Below, piece after piece: positions 1 to 6,025 of a stretch of DNA of 6,159 nucleotides. Numbering within the stretch: position 1 is the first letter of the stretch; the number at the start of each line of letters is the position of its first letter. The translations under genes were made by a program, and so were the position numbers. The notes beneath the pieces are model-generated. The model did no database searches. It was given only the letters and a program-made list of their open reading frames with translations, and was not told the DNA's origin. The stretch covers positions 1-6,159 of the forward strand of contig ONXZ01000089.1 of assembly GCA_900321905.1 (NCBI GenBank), given 5' to 3'. Origin of the DNA: an uncultured Eubacteriales bacterium. Its GTDB lineage: Bacteria > Bacillota > Clostridia > Oscillospirales > Acutalibacteraceae.

Positions 1-1328
1 CCTTCCAGGAGGTTGATATCTGCGGTATTACTATGCCTATTACAAAGCATAATTTCTTTGTTAAGCATATTGAGGATTTAGCGCCTACAATCCGCCGCGC
101 GTTCAAGATTGCAACAAGCGGCAGAAAAGGCCCCGTACTTATTGATATTCCTAAGGATGTAACCGCGGCGATGTATGAATATAACGCAGAGCCTGCTCAG
201 GTTCCTGCTCCTGCTCCAAAGCCGGTTGAAGGCACTTTTGAAAGAGCGATTGAACTCATACGCAGCGCAAAGAAACCGCTTATTTATGTGGGCGGCGGCA
301 CTGTGCTTTCAGACATTGGCGAGGACTTAATCACTTTTGCTGAAAAAATCGACGCACCTGTTGTATCAACTCTTATGGGTCTTGGCGCGTTTCCAAACGG
401 TCACCCGCTCCACCTCGGTCTTATCGGTATGCACGGTCACTATGAGTGCAACAAGGCTGCTCACGACTGCGACGTTCTTATCACTTGCGGTGCGCGTTTT
501 TCTGACCGTGTTGCAGGTAACAGACGCAAGTTTGCGCCTAATGCTGAGATTCTGCATATTGATATTGACGCTGCTGAGATGGATAAGAATATCAACTCAA
601 ATTATCATCTTCGCGGCGATATCAAGGAACTTATCCCTGAACTCACACGCGCTGTTGAGCAACTTGACCACAGCGACTGGAAGGCGGAGATTGACTCCTT
701 CCGCCGTCCGTTTAACCAAACTCAAATCGGCGATTTTGTCAATCCGCAAAATCTAATTGAAAAGATTGACGAAAGCACGCCTGATGATACTATCGTTGTT
801 ACAGACGTCGGTCAGCACCAACTCTGGGCGGCGCAGTTCTACAAATTCAAGCAGCCGAGAACTCTGCTCTCATCGGGCGGACTCGGTACTATGGGTTATT
901 CGATGGGCGCTTCAATCGGCGGTCAGATTGGTCAGCCTGACAGAACTGTCGTTATGTTTGCAGGCGACGGCGGCTTCCATATGAATCTTGCGGAACTCGC
1001 AACAATGGCGTCCTACAACGTGCCTGTTAAAGTGTTTATTATGAACAATGCAGTGCTGGGTATGGTACGCCAGTGGCAGAAACTGTTTTACGACAACCGT
1101 TTTGCTGACACAGACCCGCACAGAAAAACTGATTTTGTCAAGGTTGCAGAAGCGTTTGGCGTTAAAGGACTCCGTATCAATACCAACGATGACATTGATT
1201 CGGTAGTTGAAGAAGCGCTCTCTCACAATGGTCCTGTACTCGTTGACTGCAGAATCAGCCCTGATTCCAACGTACTTCCTATGATTCCGCCCGGTGGCGC
1301 TCATACGGATATTATCGAAGTTTTTTAA
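1..1328 (+). CDS. ilvB: Acetohydroxyacid synthase (acetolactate synthase) large catalytic subunit, 5' truncated by window edge
   Basis: This thiamine-diphosphate enzyme condenses two pyruvates to acetolactate, or pyruvate with 2-oxobutyrate, the first common step of branched-chain amino acid synthesis. The reading frame is open from the first base. The first full codon is at 3, giving 441 visible residues; the ATG at 33 is internal, because FQEVDICGIT before it matches the family. Compared with the usual length of about 560 residues, roughly 120 are missing, including the catalytic glutamate. Visible parts are the end of the N-terminal ThDP domain, a Pro/Ala-rich linker (about 186-230), the central domain (from about 237) and the C-terminal ThDP domain (from about 790). 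The ThDP/Mg motif is GDGGF at 963-977 with NN at 1044-1049. The inhibitor-site tryptophan (LGMVRQWQ) and the C-terminal VLPMIPPGGA segment are present. It lies 12 bases before ilvN, its regulatory partner. The identification is very secure. Confidence 0.98.
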   Translation, partial: FQEVDICGITMPITKHNFFVKHIEDLAPTIRRAFKIATSGRKGPVLIDIPKDVTAAMYEYNAEPAQVPAPAPKPVEGTFERAIELIRSAKKPLIYVGGGTVLSDIGEDLITFAEKIDAPVVSTLMGLGAFPNGHPLHLGLIGMHGHYECNKAAHDCDVLITCGARFSDRVAGNRRKFAPNAEILHIDIDAAEMDKNINSNYHLRGDIKELIPELTRAVEQLDHSDWKAEIDSFRRPFNQTQIGDFVNPQNLIEKIDESTPDDTIVVTDVGQHQLWAAQFYKFKQPRTLLSSGGLGTMGYSMGASIGGQIGQPDRTVVMFAGDGGFHMNLAELATMASYNVPVKVFIMNNAVLGMVRQWQKLFYDNRFADTDPHRKTDFVKVAEAFGVKGLRINTNDDIDSVVEEALSHNGPVLVDCRISPDSNVLPMIPPGGAHTDIIEVF

Positions 1329-1340
1329 GGAGGTAAGCAA

Positions 1341-1856
1341 ATGAAAGAAAAATTGATTTTATCAGTTCTTGTTGATAACGAGAGCGGTGTTCTACAGCGT
1401 GTTGCAAGCCTCTTTACACGACGCGGCTATAATATCTCGTCACTCACGGTTAGTGAAACCGAAGATGACAAATTCTCTCGTATGACTATTGAAACTTATA
1501 CTGAGCCTGAAAACTTCCGTCAGATTAAACGCCAACTTTCAAAACTTGAAATTGTTAAGAAAGTTGCGCAACTTGATGAAAAGAATTCAGTTTCATTAGA
1601 ACTTTTGCTAATTAAAGTTAACGCACGCGGCGTTGAGAATAAAAACGCAATTCTTGCGTATAATCTCATATTCGGCGCTCGCGTTCTTGATATTTCACTC
1701 GATACCATTACTCTTGAGTTCACAGGCTTAGGCGAAACTATTGATGAGTTCATCGGCTATCTTGACGAAAACTTCGGCATCGTTGAACTTGCAAGGACAG
1801 GTATCACTTCGCTTCAGCGTGGCTCAGGCTCGTTTACAGACGATGTCAATGCTTAA
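1341..1856 (+). CDS. ilvN: Acetohydroxyacid synthase small regulatory subunit (ACT domain)
   Basis: This 171-residue subunit binds IlvB, raises its activity and confers feedback inhibition by valine. The N-terminal ACT domain (about residues 4-78) contains LSVLVDNESGVLQRVASLF and RGYNISSLTV. The remainder (about 80-160) matches the C-terminal domain of the family, ending with ELARTGITSLQRG. Aligned by eye to E. coli IlvH, the valine-contact residues N11, G14 and N29 correspond to N13, G16 and N31 here, so a valine-sensitive enzyme is predicted (inference). Length is normal for the family. The start is supported by a near-perfect Shine-Dalgarno AAGGAGGT at 1327-1334, which overlaps the ilvB stop codon and suggests coupled translation. 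The symbol ilvH would be equally acceptable. Confidence 0.97.
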   Translation: MKEKLILSVLVDNESGVLQRVASLFTRRGYNISSLTVSETEDDKFSRMTIETYTEPENFRQIKRQLSKLEIVKKVAQLDEKNSVSLELLLIKVNARGVENKNAILAYNLIFGARVLDISLDTITLEFTGLGETIDEFIGYLDENFGIVELARTGITSLQRGSGSFTDDVNA

Positions 1857-1865
1857 TTTCTTTAC

Positions 1866-1920
1866 AGTTTTGAGTTGCTGTAAGCAACGGGCATAATGCC
1901 CTTTTGCAATGTTCAAAACT
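1866..1920 (+). promoter_or_regulatory. Inverted-repeat leader region between ilvN and leuC with competing stem-loops
   Basis: The 104-base gap before leuC holds several complementary segments. A long fold pairs AGTTTTGA (1866-1873) with TCAAAACT (1913-1920) and continues with TTGC (1875-1878) against GCAA (1906-1909). Inside it lies a short hairpin, GGGCA-TAA-TGCCC (1889-1901), followed by TTTT. A different hairpin, GTTGCT-GTA-AGCAAC (1874-1888), uses bases of the long stem, so the two folds exclude each other. The short hairpin plus TTTT could be a weak terminator or attenuator. No T-box consensus (AGGGTGGNACCGCG) is visible. It might instead be an mRNA processing site or a dispersed repeat. 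The pairing is seen directly; a regulatory role is inference. Confidence 0.45.
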
Positions 1921-1946
1921 CAAATCTGAACACTCAAATTCTAATC

Positions 1947-1952
1947 AAAGGA
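1947..1952 (+). promoter_or_regulatory. Shine-Dalgarno site that fixes the leuC start
   Basis: AAAGGA lies 8 bases before the ATG at 1961. It favours that codon over the upstream in-frame TTG at 1904, which lies inside the hairpin region, and over the in-frame ATGs at 1967 and 1973, which are rather far from the site. Confidence 0.7.
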
Positions 1953-1960
1953 ACAATATT

Positions 1961-3232
1961 ATGGGAATGACAATGACACAAAAAATCCTTGCTGCGCACG
2001 CAGGTCTTGACAGCGTAGTAGCAGGGCAACTCATTGAGGCAAATCTCGATATGGTACTCGGCAACGACGTAACCTCGCCTGTTGCTATCAATGAGATGAA
2101 TAAGTTTGATAAAAATTCGGTTTTTGACAAAACGAGAATTTCTCTTGTTATGGACCACTTCACACCTAACAAGGATATTCAGTCTGCCGAAAACTGCAAG
2201 CAGGTGCGCACATTTGCCAAGCAACACGGTATAACTCACTATTTTGATGTCGGCAACATGGGCATTGAGCATGCTCTGCTCCCCGAGCAGGGCATCGTTA
2301 CTTGCGGCGACTGCATTATCGGAGCGGATTCACATACTTGTACATACGGAGCGCTCGGTGCGTTTTCAACCGGTGTAGGCTCTACAGATATGGCGTCGGG
2401 TATGGTTACAGGCAAGGCGTGGTTCAAAGTGCCTTCCGCAATTAAAGTAGTTGTAACAGGCAAAAAAAGCGCATATATTTCAGGTAAGGATGTTATCCTT
2501 CACATAATCGGCGAAATAGGCGTTGACGGCGCGCTTTACAAGTCTCTTGAGTTCACAGGCGACGGCATTAAAGAACTGTCTATGGATGACAGACTTTGCA
2601 TTGCAAATATGGCAATCGAGTGCGGCGCAAAGAACGGAATTTTTCCTGTTGACGATATAACACTTGAATACGTAAACGGCAGAAGTGAGCGCGAGTACAA
2701 AGTGTTTGAGGCGGACGACGACGCGGAATACGATAGTGTTATCACCGTTGACCTTAGCACTCTCCGACCGACAGTTGCATTTCCGCATCTGCCTGAAAAT
2801 ACAAAGACTGTCGACGATATCGCACCTGAAAGCATTAAGATTGACCAGGTTGTTATTGGCTCCTGCACAAACGGACGTATGGAAGATATGCGTACTGCGG
2901 CGGCAATTCTCAAGGATAAAAAGGTTGCCGACGGCGTGCGCGTAATCGTTATCCCTGCAACGCAGAAAATATACCTTAACTGTATTAAAGAAGGTCTTGC
3001 GGAGATTTTTGTCAACGCAGGCGCAGTAGTTTCAACACCTACCTGCGGACCTTGCCTCGGCGGGCATATGGGTATTCTTGCAGCATGCGAAAAGGCTGTT
3101 TCAACCTCAAACCGTAACTTTGTCGGTAGAATGGGCCACATTGATTCCGAGATTTATCTCGCGTCACCTGCGGTTGCGGCGGCTTCCGCAATAAAAGGCT
3201 ATATCGCAAACCCTGAGGAGGTGTCTTTATGA
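1961..3232 (+). CDS. leuC: 3-isopropylmalate dehydratase large subunit
   Basis: Together with LeuD this aconitase-family enzyme isomerises 2-isopropylmalate to 3-isopropylmalate in leucine synthesis. It carries the [4Fe-4S] cluster. From ATG 1961 the protein has 423 residues, the usual size for the short clostridial/archaeal LeuC type rather than the longer (about 465) enterobacterial form. The N-terminus [11 protein letters not shown] and the segment [18 protein letters not shown] are family signatures. The three cluster cysteines are seen as C302 (GSCTNGR) and C362/C365 (PTCGPCLGG). The reading frame continues upstream to a TTG at 1904, but the ribosome site and family alignment favour 1961. 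Its stop overlaps the leuD start (ATGA). Homoaconitase and other isomerase paralogues share these motifs, but pairing with leuD next to ilvBN supports leucine synthesis. Confidence 0.96.
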   Translation: MGMTMTQKILAAHAGLDSVVAGQLIEANLDMVLGNDVTSPVAINEMNKFDKNSVFDKTRISLVMDHFTPNKDIQSAENCKQVRTFAKQHGITHYFDVGNMGIEHALLPEQGIVTCGDCIIGADSHTCTYGALGAFSTGVGSTDMASGMVTGKAWFKVPSAIKVVVTGKKSAYISGKDVILHIIGEIGVDGALYKSLEFTGDGIKELSMDDRLCIANMAIECGAKNGIFPVDDITLEYVNGRSEREYKVFEADDDAEYDSVITVDLSTLRPTVAFPHLPENTKTVDDIAPESIKIDQVVIGSCTNGRMEDMRTAAAILKDKKVADGVRVIVIPATQKIYLNCIKEGLAEIFVNAGAVVSTPTCGPCLGGHMGILAACEKAVSTSNRNFVGRMGHIDSEIYLASPAVAAASAIKGYIANPEEVSL

Positions 3233-3708
3233 TAGCAAAAGGCAAGGTACACAAGTTCGGCGATAATGTAGACACCGACGTTATTATCCCTGCAAGATAT
3301 CTCAACCGCAGCGACGAGGCTTGGCTTGCTTCGCACTGTATGGAGGATATTGACGCAGATTTTGCAAAAAATGTTAAAAAGGGCGACATTATGGTCGCTG
3401 AGGCTAATTTTGGCTGTGGCTCATCGCGTGAGCATGCGCCTATCGCAATTAAAGCGTCGGGCATAAGTTGTGTAATTGCGTCGACTTTCGCGCGTATTTT
3501 CTACCGCAACGCCATCAATATAGGTCTTGCTATCCTCGAATGTGACGAGGCTGCAAAGGACATTAAAGACGGCGATGAGGTAGAAGTTGATTTTGACTCC
3601 GGTATTATTACAAATATTACTACCGGCAAGGCGTATAAGGCGCAGCCGTTTCCGCCGTTTATTCAAAATATTATCAAAAACGGCGGCTTAATGAAATCTA
3701 TTGATTAG
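3229..3708 (+). CDS. leuD: 3-isopropylmalate dehydratase small subunit
   Basis: This is the swivel-domain subunit that completes the LeuCD isomerase active site. It has 159 residues, normal for the short clostridial/archaeal type. Signatures are [15 protein letters not shown] (residues 11-25), the substrate-recognition loop beginning at YLNRS (24-28), and [12 protein letters not shown] (60-71), where the SSRE stretch forms part of the active site in the aconitase family. The ATG at 3229 overlaps the leuC TGA by 4 bases, and a strong GAGGAGGTG site (3215-3223) lies inside the leuC end. The two subunits are therefore probably made in equal amounts by translational coupling. The gene usually found next in such operons, leuB, does not follow. 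Confidence 0.96.
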   Translation: MIAKGKVHKFGDNVDTDVIIPARYLNRSDEAWLASHCMEDIDADFAKNVKKGDIMVAEANFGCGSSREHAPIAIKASGISCVIASTFARIFYRNAINIGLAILECDEAAKDIKDGDEVEVDFDSGIITNITTGKAYKAQPFPPFIQNIIKNGGLMKSID

Positions 3709-3723
3709 AGGTGCAATGTTAAA

Positions 3724-4137
3724 ATGAAAACGTTGGAGTTAGATGAAGGCAATCTGCGCAAAGGCTGGGGCGGCGTTGGCGAGTATTGGTTTTCGCTTCG
3801 CAGTTTCAGCGTTAAATCTGACGCAGAGTTATCATCTTTGGATTGTCCTGAGAATATGTCGCATAGCGAGTATTTCGTTTCTCTCGGCTATATTCCGTAT
3901 TTCACCGTGAACAGCGAGGAGGTTATACGCGCTTTCGCTCCCACTATTGAACGCGAAAAGCTTCGCAAAAAAATCAGCGATTACAGCGGCGGCGACTATG
4001 TTGAAAACTTCTGGAAGTATTTTCACATCTATCCGGAAATCAGCGACCCGTACATAAAATTTGAGGCGGCATATGCTAAAAAGAAAGCTGCCGAATGGTG
4101 CGAGGAAAACAACATCAATTACGAATTCAAAGTATAA
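3724..4137 (+). CDS. Hypothetical protein, 137 residues, aromatic-rich
   Basis: I do not recognise this protein with confidence. It starts at ATG 3724, 15 bases after leuD, with AGAGGTG at 3707-3713 as a plausible ribosome site, and ends in two tandem TAA codons. No signal peptide, membrane segment, zinc motif or nucleotide-binding motif is visible, so a soluble cytoplasmic protein is likely. About one residue in six is aromatic (4 Trp, 9 Phe, 11 Tyr). A Lys/Arg/Glu-rich helix is likely around residues 75-84. The C-terminal part (about 95-135) contains FWKYFHIYPEISDPYIKFE, then a charged helix ending in AEWCEENNI. This loosely recalls the C-terminal region of small uncharacterised families such as UPF0158, but that is a memory-based impression only. 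Base composition matches the neighbours. Its position suggests cotranscription with leuCD, which does not prove a role in leucine synthesis. Confidence 0.8.
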   Translation: MKTLELDEGNLRKGWGGVGEYWFSLRSFSVKSDAELSSLDCPENMSHSEYFVSLGYIPYFTVNSEEVIRAFAPTIEREKLRKKISDYSGGDYVENFWKYFHIYPEISDPYIKFEAAYAKKKAAEWCEENNINYEFKV

Positions 4138-4148
4138 TAAGCAGAAGT

Positions 4149-4169
4149 GGGGCGGATTATATCCGCCTC
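4149..4169 (+). other. Intercistronic stem-loop before the flavoprotein gene
   Basis: A 9-bp stem (one G-U pair) pairs GGGGCGGAT (4149-4157) with ATCCGCCTC (4161-4169) around a 3-base loop. The sequence that follows (TATTTAGG) is not a proper T-run, so this is at best a leaky terminator. It may instead be an RNA stability or processing element that sets the level of the downstream flavoprotein relative to leuCD. It ends 5 bases before the ribosome site of the next gene. Confidence 0.45.
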
Positions 4170-4174
4170 TATTT

Positions 4175-4179
4175 AGGTG
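4175..4179 (+). promoter_or_regulatory. Shine-Dalgarno site that fixes the flavoprotein start
   Basis: AGGTG lies 6 bases before ATG 4186. The in-frame GTG at 4177 is part of this site and is therefore unlikely to be the start codon. The ATG at 4195 is possible but farther from the site. Confidence 0.6.
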
Positions 4180-4185
4180 TTTCAT

Positions 4186-4734
4186 ATGGAAAAGATGGTT
4201 ATTATTAACGCCTCTCCGCGTGAAAACGGCGTTTGCCAAGAGGTGATAAAGCAGGTGACTCCTTATTTTGCAGATTGCAAAATCAAGCAGTATGATGTCT
4301 ATAAACTCGCACCTGCGCCCTGCACAGCGTGCAATTACTGTGAGCAGCACGACGGTTGTTCAAACAAGGACCTCGATATTTTCTTTGAGGACTTTGAGGA
4401 TTCCGACTACATCGTGTTTTTTACACCTGTTTACAATAACTTTTTCCCCGCGCCGCTGAAGGCGCTTGTTGACCGTTTTCAACGTTACTATTCGGCAAGA
4501 TTTTGCAGGGGAGCAAATCCTCCTATTGCAAAGCCTAAAAAAGTTGGCGCGGTTATCGTCAGCGGCTCTAACGCACGACAGTGCGCCGATTATATGGTTA
4601 ACACCCTCAAACAGGCGTTCACCGTGCTGAATGGCGAATTCAAGGCGCGTTACTACATTCCTGACACAGATTCAGGTGCGTACACGTTCAATATAACAGA
4701 ACTTGAAAAATTTGTCCACCAACTCAAAAGGTAA
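4186..4734 (+). CDS. Flavodoxin-fold NAD(P)H-dependent oxidoreductase / Isf-like iron-sulfur flavoprotein
   Basis: From ATG 4186 the protein has 182 residues and fits the NADPH-dependent FMN reductase/flavodoxin-like family. The first strand and FMN phosphate loop are MVIINASPRENG (residues 4-15). A compact cysteine cluster follows, C46-TA-C49-NY-C52 and C58, spaced CX2CX2CX5C, the spacing of the [4Fe-4S]-binding motif in archaeal iron-sulfur flavoprotein Isf. Next come SDYIVFFTPVYNNFFPAPLK, the typical second flavin-binding segment, then LVDRF. It probably transfers electrons through FMN and perhaps an iron-sulfur cluster in the cytoplasm; its substrate is unknown. Many clostridial flavodoxin-family proteins have similar cysteines without proven clusters, so the cluster is an inference. 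It follows the hypothetical gene by 48 bases and is the last gene before a likely terminator. A role in repair or reduction of the LeuCD cluster is conceivable but unsupported. Confidence 0.88.
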   Translation: MEKMVIINASPRENGVCQEVIKQVTPYFADCKIKQYDVYKLAPAPCTACNYCEQHDGCSNKDLDIFFEDFEDSDYIVFFTPVYNNFFPAPLKALVDRFQRYYSARFCRGANPPIAKPKKVGAVIVSGSNARQCADYMVNTLKQAFTVLNGEFKARYYIPDTDSGAYTFNITELEKFVHQLKR

Positions 4735-4758
4735 CACCGTCTGCTAATCACTATCCAC

Positions 4759-4782
4759 TAACCGCAGTTTTTGCTGCGGTTA
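4759..4782 (+). terminator. Probable rho-independent terminator of the ilv-leu-flavoprotein unit
   Basis: A perfect 9-bp stem pairs TAACCGCAG (4759-4767) with CTGCGGTTA (4774-4782) around the loop TTTTTG. It begins 24 bases after the flavoprotein stop and is followed by AT-rich sequence (TAATATTGTAT) rather than a clean T-run, so efficiency is uncertain. Its placement between two operons and before a strong promoter supports the call. Confidence 0.6.
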
Positions 4783-4825
4783 TAATATTGTATGAAATAC
4801 TATAATTTATTATATTATAATATTG
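4780..4825 (+). repeat. AT-rich repeats: 11-bp direct repeat and 12-bp palindrome upstream of the ruv promoter
   Basis: TTATAATATTG occurs at 4780-4790 and again at 4815-4825, 35 bases apart. The second copy overlaps the perfect palindrome ATATTATAATAT (4812-4823), which touches the ruv -35 element. This may be an UP-element-like promoter enhancer or an operator, or merely chance in AT-rich DNA. Confidence 0.4.
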
Positions 4826-4851
4826 CAAACGTTCAATGTTTATGGTATAAT
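4823..4851 (+). promoter_or_regulatory. Sigma-70/SigA-type promoter of ruvCAB with extended -10
   Basis: The -35 element TTGCAA (4823-4828) is separated by the optimal 17 bases from a consensus -10 TATAAT (4846-4851). The -10 is preceded by TGG, giving the extended form TGNTATAAT. Transcription would start near 4857-4859, leaving a leader of about 25 bases before ruvC. No canonical clostridial/Bacillus LexA box overlaps it, so constitutive expression is more likely than SOS control. Confidence 0.8.
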
Positions 4852-4882
4852 GTATTGAATATAAAATGGGGGAGTAGGCAAA

Positions 4883-5407
4883 ATGGTGGTTTTAGGCATT
4901 GACCCGGGCTATGCAATAGTCGGCTGGGGCGCAGTTGAATATCATCACGGCAAGTTTAATGTACTCGGCTACGGTGCAATCACTACCGAAGCAGGCACGC
5001 CGTTCCCCGAACGTTTGCAGATTATCTACAACGATATGTGCTATCTGTTTGAAAAGTATAAGCCCGACGCTATGAGCATGGAAAAACTGTTTTATAACTC
5101 AAACCAAAAGACGGTTATTGACGTTGCTCAGGCGAGGGGAGTTATCACGCTTGCGGCGCAGATGTACGGCAAAGATATTTACGAGTATACCCCTCTGCAG
5201 GTCAAGCAGTCTGTTACAGGCTATGGCAGGGCGGAGAAAAAGCAGGTGCAGGAGATGACAAAAAGTATCCTCGGTCTTGCTTCCGTTCCAAAACCTGACG
5301 ACACGGCGGACGCGCTTGCAATGGCAATCTGTCACGGTCACGTCAGCGGCTCGTCAATCGGCAAACTTAACGAAATGATTAAAAAACAAACGGGTGAAAG
5401 TTTATGA
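4883..5407 (+). CDS. ruvC: Crossover junction endodeoxyribonuclease RuvC
   Basis: RuvC is the metal-dependent Holliday-junction resolvase that makes paired symmetric nicks at junctions moved by RuvAB. The 174-residue protein has normal length and an RNase H-like fold. Catalytic acids are visible at D7 (GIDPGYAIVGWG), E67 (SMEKLFY), D140 and D143 (PDDTADALAMAICH). The VDVAQARG-like motif appears as VIDVAQARGV (78-87), and TPLQVKQSVTGYGRAEKKQV (103-122) matches the DNA-binding region of the family. The start at ATG 4883 is preceded by GGGGGAG (4868-4874) at 8 bases. It is first in an operon driven by the promoter at 4823-4851 and overlaps ruvA by 4 bases. Its presence fits Clostridia rather than Bacilli, which normally use RecU. 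Confidence 0.98.
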   Translation: MVVLGIDPGYAIVGWGAVEYHHGKFNVLGYGAITTEAGTPFPERLQIIYNDMCYLFEKYKPDAMSMEKLFYNSNQKTVIDVAQARGVITLAAQMYGKDIYEYTPLQVKQSVTGYGRAEKKQVQEMTKSILGLASVPKPDDTADALAMAICHGHVSGSSIGKLNEMIKKQTGESL

Positions 5408-6006
5408 TTTATAACGTTAAAGGAATACTCACTTATACAGACCCGAACTTTGCGGTTGTTGAGTGCGGCGGAGTCGGCTTCAAGTGCTTTGTCAGTATGA
5501 CAACGCTCAAAGAACTGCCTTCAATCGGTAGCGAGGTTAACCTCTTTACATATATGTCCGTGCGTGAGGATGCGCTCGACTTGTTCGGTTTCTTTGAAGT
5601 TGATGAACTTGAAGCGTTCAAACTGCTCATATCAGTAAGCGGCATAGGTCCCAAAGCGGCTATCGCAATTTTAAGCGTTCTCACTCCGTCAAAACTCTCT
5701 GTCGCGATTTCAAGCGGCGATGTCCGCTCCATACAGATGGCGCAGGGCGTCGGCAAAAAAACTGCCGAAAGGGTTGTGCTTGAACTCAAGGACAAGATGG
5801 TCGGAATCGGCTCGTCATCAGTTGCAGATGTCCGGAATGTGCAGTCGGTCGCATCGTCAAACGACGCGCAGGAAGCGGTGGAAGTTCTCGTTTCCCTCGG
5901 CTTCACCCAGAGCGACGCCGCAACGGTAATCGGCGCAATGGATAAATCACTGTCAGTTGACGAGATGGTGCGCAAAGGCTTGCGCCAACTTTCATCACAA
6001 TTATAA
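5404..6006 (+). CDS. ruvA: Holliday junction branch-migration complex subunit RuvA
   Basis: RuvA binds and holds four-way DNA junctions open and loads the RuvB motor. The 200-residue length is standard. Domain I (about 1-62) is the OB fold, starting MIYNVKGIL. The acidic pin residues E55 and D56, which sit at the junction centre in E. coli RuvA, are conserved in SVREDALDLFGF. Domain II contains two helix-hairpin-helix motifs, SGIGPKAA (79-86) and QGVGKKTAERVVLELKDK (114-131). A Ser-rich flexible linker (about 133-152) leads to domain III (about 154-200), which contacts RuvB. The ATG at 5404 overlaps the ruvC stop (ATGA), and the weak upstream site GGGTGA suggests translation mainly by coupling. 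No truncation or odd residues are seen. Confidence 0.98.
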   Translation: MIYNVKGILTYTDPNFAVVECGGVGFKCFVSMTTLKELPSIGSEVNLFTYMSVREDALDLFGFFEVDELEAFKLLISVSGIGPKAAIAILSVLTPSKLSVAISSGDVRSIQMAQGVGKKTAERVVLELKDKMVGIGSSSVADVRNVQSVASSNDAQEAVEVLVSLGFTQSDAATVIGAMDKSLSVDEMVRKGLRQLSSQL

Positions 6007-6025
6007 TTAACCAACAGGTGATAAA

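Noticed and set aside
186..230. Repetitive CCTGCTC-like stretch in ilvB
   Set aside because: It encodes the Pro/Ala-rich linker between the first and central domains of acetohydroxyacid synthase, a normal place for such composition.
1870..1897. Possible internal promoter for leuCD: TTGAGT (1870-1875), 16-base spacer, CATAAT (1892-1897)
   Set aside because: The match is moderate, the boxes lie within the inverted repeats that explain the same bases, and there is no supporting TG extension. It remains possible but was not strong enough to list.
1904..1960. N-terminal extension of LeuC from TTG 1904
   Set aside because: It would add 19 polar residues not expected in the family, lacks a ribosome site, and overlaps the hairpin region. 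AAAGGA correctly positions ATG 1961.
1896..1970. A 24-codon reading frame (ATG 1896 to TGA 1968-1970) in the leuC leader, fairly rich in Ile/Leu/Val, possibly a leader peptide
   Set aside because: It has no good ribosome site, its start codon lies inside a hairpin, it runs through the leuC ribosome site and start instead of ending before a terminator, and it has no run of consecutive leucine codons.
4177..4185. GTG start of the flavoprotein at 4177
   Set aside because: The GTG is part of the AGGTG ribosome site that serves ATG 4186, and it has no ribosome site of its own.
4827..4841. LexA/SOS box at the ruvC promoter
   Set aside because: The Gram-positive LexA site needs GAAC-N4-GTTC-like spacing. 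The only inverted pair here, AAAC-N7-GTTT, has the wrong spacing and lacks the first G.
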